Below are positions 61,928 to 64,000 of a stretch of 64,000 bases of DNA, one piece after another. The DNA lies in NCBI GenBank assembly GCA_003233055.1, contig QIKP01000014.1:60387-124386 (forward strand). The letters are read 5' to 3'. Position 1 is the stretch's first letter, and each line of letters begins with the position of its first letter. The notes under the pieces are model-generated. The model was not told the origin of the DNA, searched no databases, and worked only from the letters and a program-made list of their open reading frames with translations. A program made the position numbers and the translations under genes. Source of the stretch: Planctomycetaceae bacterium. GTDB taxonomy: Bacteria > Planctomycetota > Planctomycetia > Pirellulales > Lacipirellulaceae.

Positions 61928-62953
61928 CTAGTAACTTAGTTGCGCCCACTGCAATTGGGCATGATTAAACTGGCCCAGCAATTGGGGGCTTTGCGTGGCG
62001 TGGACCAAAAACGTATCGGCCGCATCGCATCGGCAGGCAAACAGCGCGAACCACGCCTCCTGAGAGTTCGAGGGTTGCTGCTGAACGCGGTCGATCAGCG
62101 CAGCGGTCATTTCGCAGCGATTCATCCGGCCAAGCACCACCGCCGCGGCGAGCCTGACCGATTCGTCCTCGTGCCCAAGTAGTTCGATGAATCCATCGAC
62201 CGGTAGCTCTTTTAATTCTGCCCCTGCAGCCAGTGCCTCGTCGCGTAGTGCTCGGTCGCGCACAAGCGACAAGTAGGCTACCAGCGAGGGTTGACTCTTT
62301 GCGGTGAGCAGTCGCTGCATCAGGGCGTAGCGGACCTCTGCGTCTGGTGTCTTGCGGACCAGCTCTCGCCACCGCTGAATACCGCCAGCCACTTGCTCGT
62401 AGGCCGCTAGCTCGCCGGTCAGTCGAGCAACGGTTACCTCACGGACGAGGGCGGCCGACGGTGACGCGGGCGGAAGTGGCGGAGGGGGTTTTTGAATTCG
62501 TGTGGCTGCCACGAAAAGAATACGTTCGTAGGTCGTCGGCGGTCGCCCCGCAGACAGGTTGTCGGTAGAAACGACCGGCTCGGAAATCGTCCTCTCGGCG
62601 CTGGCGAGCCCATCGATAGCAACCGAGTCGATGGCAATCGGACCAGGGACCGTTACGTGATCCGGGGCGGAACTTTGCCGAATCGATGGTTTGGGAGTTT
62701 TTCCCGTGTTGGCAACGTCATCGACGGGCTCTTTTCGGGAAGCGAAAAAGAAGAGACAAGCCAGCATGGCGGCGGCCGCCAAAGGAACCGCACGCCGCGC
62801 AAGTTGTCTTCGCGCCTGCCGGCGCGACTCCACTCGCCAGAGCCGCTCCAGTCGCTCCCCACCAATCGCATCAGGCTCCAACCGCAGCGATTCGCGAATC
62901 AACGCGTCGAGCGATGCTTCCATAGGCAAAGGAGGTGGATCGTTATGGCCCAT
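61928..62953 (-). CDS. Membrane-anchored HEAT-like protein, candidate anti-sigma partner
   Basis: 341 residues. The N-terminal ~50 are cytoplasmic and acidic to basic ('LDALIRESLRLEPDAIGGERLERLWRVESRRQARRQLARR'). One membrane helix follows (VPLAAAAMLACLFFFAS). The outer part has HEAT-like repeats ('VRLAAAVVLGRMNRCEMTAALIDRVQQ'). The topology fits an anti-sigma factor, although no zinc-binding ZAS motif is visible. It begins 6 bases after the ECF sigma gene, the usual place for a regulator of that sigma. The role is inferred from position. Confidence 0.6.
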   Translation of the reverse strand: MGHNDPPPLPMEASLDALIRESLRLEPDAIGGERLERLWRVESRRQARRQLARRAVPLAAAAMLACLFFFASRKEPVDDVANTGKTPKPSIRQSSAPDHVTVPGPIAIDSVAIDGLASAERTISEPVVSTDNLSAGRPPTTYERILFVAATRIQKPPPPLPPASPSAALVREVTVARLTGELAAYEQVAGGIQRWRELVRKTPDAEVRYALMQRLLTAKSQPSLVAYLSLVRDRALRDEALAAGAELKELPVDGFIELLGHEDESVRLAAAVVLGRMNRCEMTAALIDRVQQQPSNSQEAWFALFACRCDAADTFLVHATQSPQLLGQFNHAQLQWAQLSY

Positions 62954-62959
62954 GGTTGC

Positions 62960-63622
62960 TTACCGTGTCATGCGTTTTTGCAGCAGATGCTCGATGCCAA
63001 TCGCTTGTGCGATTCGCTGTCGAGCCAAATGCAAGCAGGTCTGTACGTTGGCTACGGTGACATCCAAAATATCAGCAATGTCGCGGGCACCGAATCCCTC
63101 GCCAAAGCTCAGTAAGGCAACTTCACGCTGCCGGTCGGGAAGGTCATCAATGGCTGCTCGAATCTGCTGCCTAAGTTCATCTGCGGTTAGTTGCTCGTAG
63201 GGTTCCAGAGTAGGGCTCACCAGTTGCTCGGTGGCAACTTCGTGAGATCTCTCTCGACGCCTACGATCACGACCGATGTTCACCACGACTTGTATCATCC
63301 AGGTACGAAATGCTGCCTCGCCTCGATAGCTCCGCCATCGTTGCAAAATTCGACAAATCGCCTCTTGGACGATCTCTTCAGCAATCTCCACATCGCCCGA
63401 GAGCCGCCGCGCGACGCGCAGCGCCACGGGCAAATGCTCCACAACCAACCGGTCTATGGTTTGCCTGTCAATGAGAATTTGCCTACCGGTTGACCGCAAT
63501 GGGCCTGAGCCTCTTTGGGTTCGTCTATAAGAGTGAGACGCAACAAGCGAGCCTATCTTAAAGAAAATCGGGTCGCTTCGGCAAAATTTTACCAGAAAAG
63601 TAGCAGCGAGTGGCGACGTCAT
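62960..63622 (-). CDS. ECF RNA polymerase sigma factor
   Basis: About 220 residues from the ATG at 63622. Region 2 is 'LPVALRVARRLSGDVEIAEEIVQEAICRILQRWRSYRGEAAFRTWMIQVVVNIGRDRRRRE', and region 4 is 'AAIDDLPDRQREVALLSFGEGFGARDIADILDVTVANVQTCLHLARQRIAQAIG'. Conserved text begins only at about residue 57, so the true start might be a later TTG/ATT near 63448. The ATG at 63622 is favoured by a 4-base ATGA overlap with the upstream gene. It probably controls envelope genes with the adjacent HEAT-like protein. Confidence 0.9.
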   Translation of the reverse strand: MTSPLAATFLVKFCRSDPIFFKIGSLVASHSYRRTQRGSGPLRSTGRQILIDRQTIDRLVVEHLPVALRVARRLSGDVEIAEEIVQEAICRILQRWRSYRGEAAFRTWMIQVVVNIGRDRRRRERSHEVATEQLVSPTLEPYEQLTADELRQQIRAAIDDLPDRQREVALLSFGEGFGARDIADILDVTVANVQTCLHLARQRIAQAIGIEHLLQKRMTR

Positions 63623-64000
63623 TGTTTGCTGGGCGACAGAATTGGCTGGGCAAGCGTCAGGGCGGCTTGGGCGACGTCGATCGAAAACCACGTTTTCCCC
63701 GCCTTCGACTGCCTAAAAATATCACCGATGAACTTGGCTCGTGCCGGATTAAACCGCCCCAGAATCTCCGCGGACGGTCGTTGTGGCTGGAATTTGTACT
63801 GCGTGTAGATCGCACCGGTTGGTTGCAGGATGCCTTCGAGCTCCAAGTAAGTCAGCAACGTCTTTACAACCAGGTCACGAACATCATGCCGGGCTGACAG
63901 CTCGTAGACCGACAACTCCAAGGGAATTTTTTCGCTGTGCTTGCGGAAAAACGAGTGCCCAGAGGTTTTCTTAGAAACTTTCCCGGAATTTTCTTGCACT
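63619..64000 (-). CDS. C-terminal part of a gene cut by the window edge, possibly RecQ-type helicase
   Basis: About 126 residues are visible, the frame still being open at the window end. 'VYELSARHDVRDLVVKTLLTYLELEGILQPTGAIYTQYKFQP' looks like a winged-helix segment of the kind that follows the helicase core in RecQ relatives, but the core is outside the window. The visible part alone cannot prove this. Its stop codon overlaps the sigma factor ATG (ATGA), so the genes are probably co-translated. Confidence 0.5.
   Translation of the reverse strand, partial: VQENSGKVSKKTSGHSFFRKHSEKIPLELSVYELSARHDVRDLVVKTLLTYLELEGILQPTGAIYTQYKFQPQRPSAEILGRFNPARAKFIGDIFRQSKAGKTWFSIDVAQAALTLAQPILSPSKQ

Overview
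The window looks like chromosome from a planctomycete, probably of the order Pirellulales. The reasons are a high GC content, many secreted or membrane-anchored TPR and HEAT-like proteins of planctomycete type, an ECF sigma factor next to a secreted-protein locus, a PqqD/M50/HlyD export locus, and short palindromic repeats scattered between genes. The taxon is inferred from gene style and was not tested by a search. About 52 protein genes and one tRNA gene (tRNA-Pro, CGG) are supported. Most of the window is core metabolism and envelope biology. There is no clear prophage, insertion sequence or CRISPR array.

Layout. 1-6.1 kb: end of an unknown gene, a DUF971 protein, and a minus-strand Gld-like ABC export locus (ATPase, fused GldF/GldG-type permease, DUF4340 protein). 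6.4-7.3 kb: a RelE/ParE-like toxin behind an overlapping antitoxin candidate. 7.5-9.9 kb: nadB, a VOC protein and infA, all on the minus strand. 10.1-20.9 kb: a plus-strand envelope block made of a GAF-HlyD adaptor, a second HlyD adaptor, a PqqD-like/M50/HlyD membrane protein, a giant AsmA-like protein and an HExxH peptidase. 21-24.8 kb: glyA, a lone receiver protein and a TPR protein. 24.9-31.4 kb: a DUF2617 protein, a secreted protein, lysA and a DNA methyltransferase fused to a GIY-YIG-like domain.

31.4-35.2 kb: an RlmN-like radical SAM enzyme coupled to epmB, then efp and epmA, which is a complete EF-P beta-lysylation set. 35.2-38.4 kb: an FHA-GAF-sigma54 activator coupled to a PaaK-like ligase. 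38.6-41.6 kb: tRNA-Pro, an orphan membrane protein, kbl and a small exported protein. 42-46.4 kb: birA with the three subunits of a biotin-dependent sodium-pump decarboxylase. 46.7-51.2 kb: two envelope proteins and a Rieske/cytochrome b-c complex. 51.3-57.3 kb: nrnA-like, ribF, nnrD, nnrE, trpB and trpA. 57.5-64 kb: a hypothetical gene, a TPR protein, a secretin-like protein, a membrane-anchored HEAT-like protein, an ECF sigma factor, and a cut-off gene that may be a RecQ-type helicase.

The most unusual signals are three. First, a dispersed palindrome sits at gene 3' ends and supplies the stop codon of three unrelated genes. Second, the DNA methyltransferase carries a C-terminal GIY-YIG-like domain. 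Third, the HlyD/M50 export block contains adaptors and a membrane metalloprotease-like partner but no ATPase or RND pump nearby. All calls come from reading the sequence; no searches were run.
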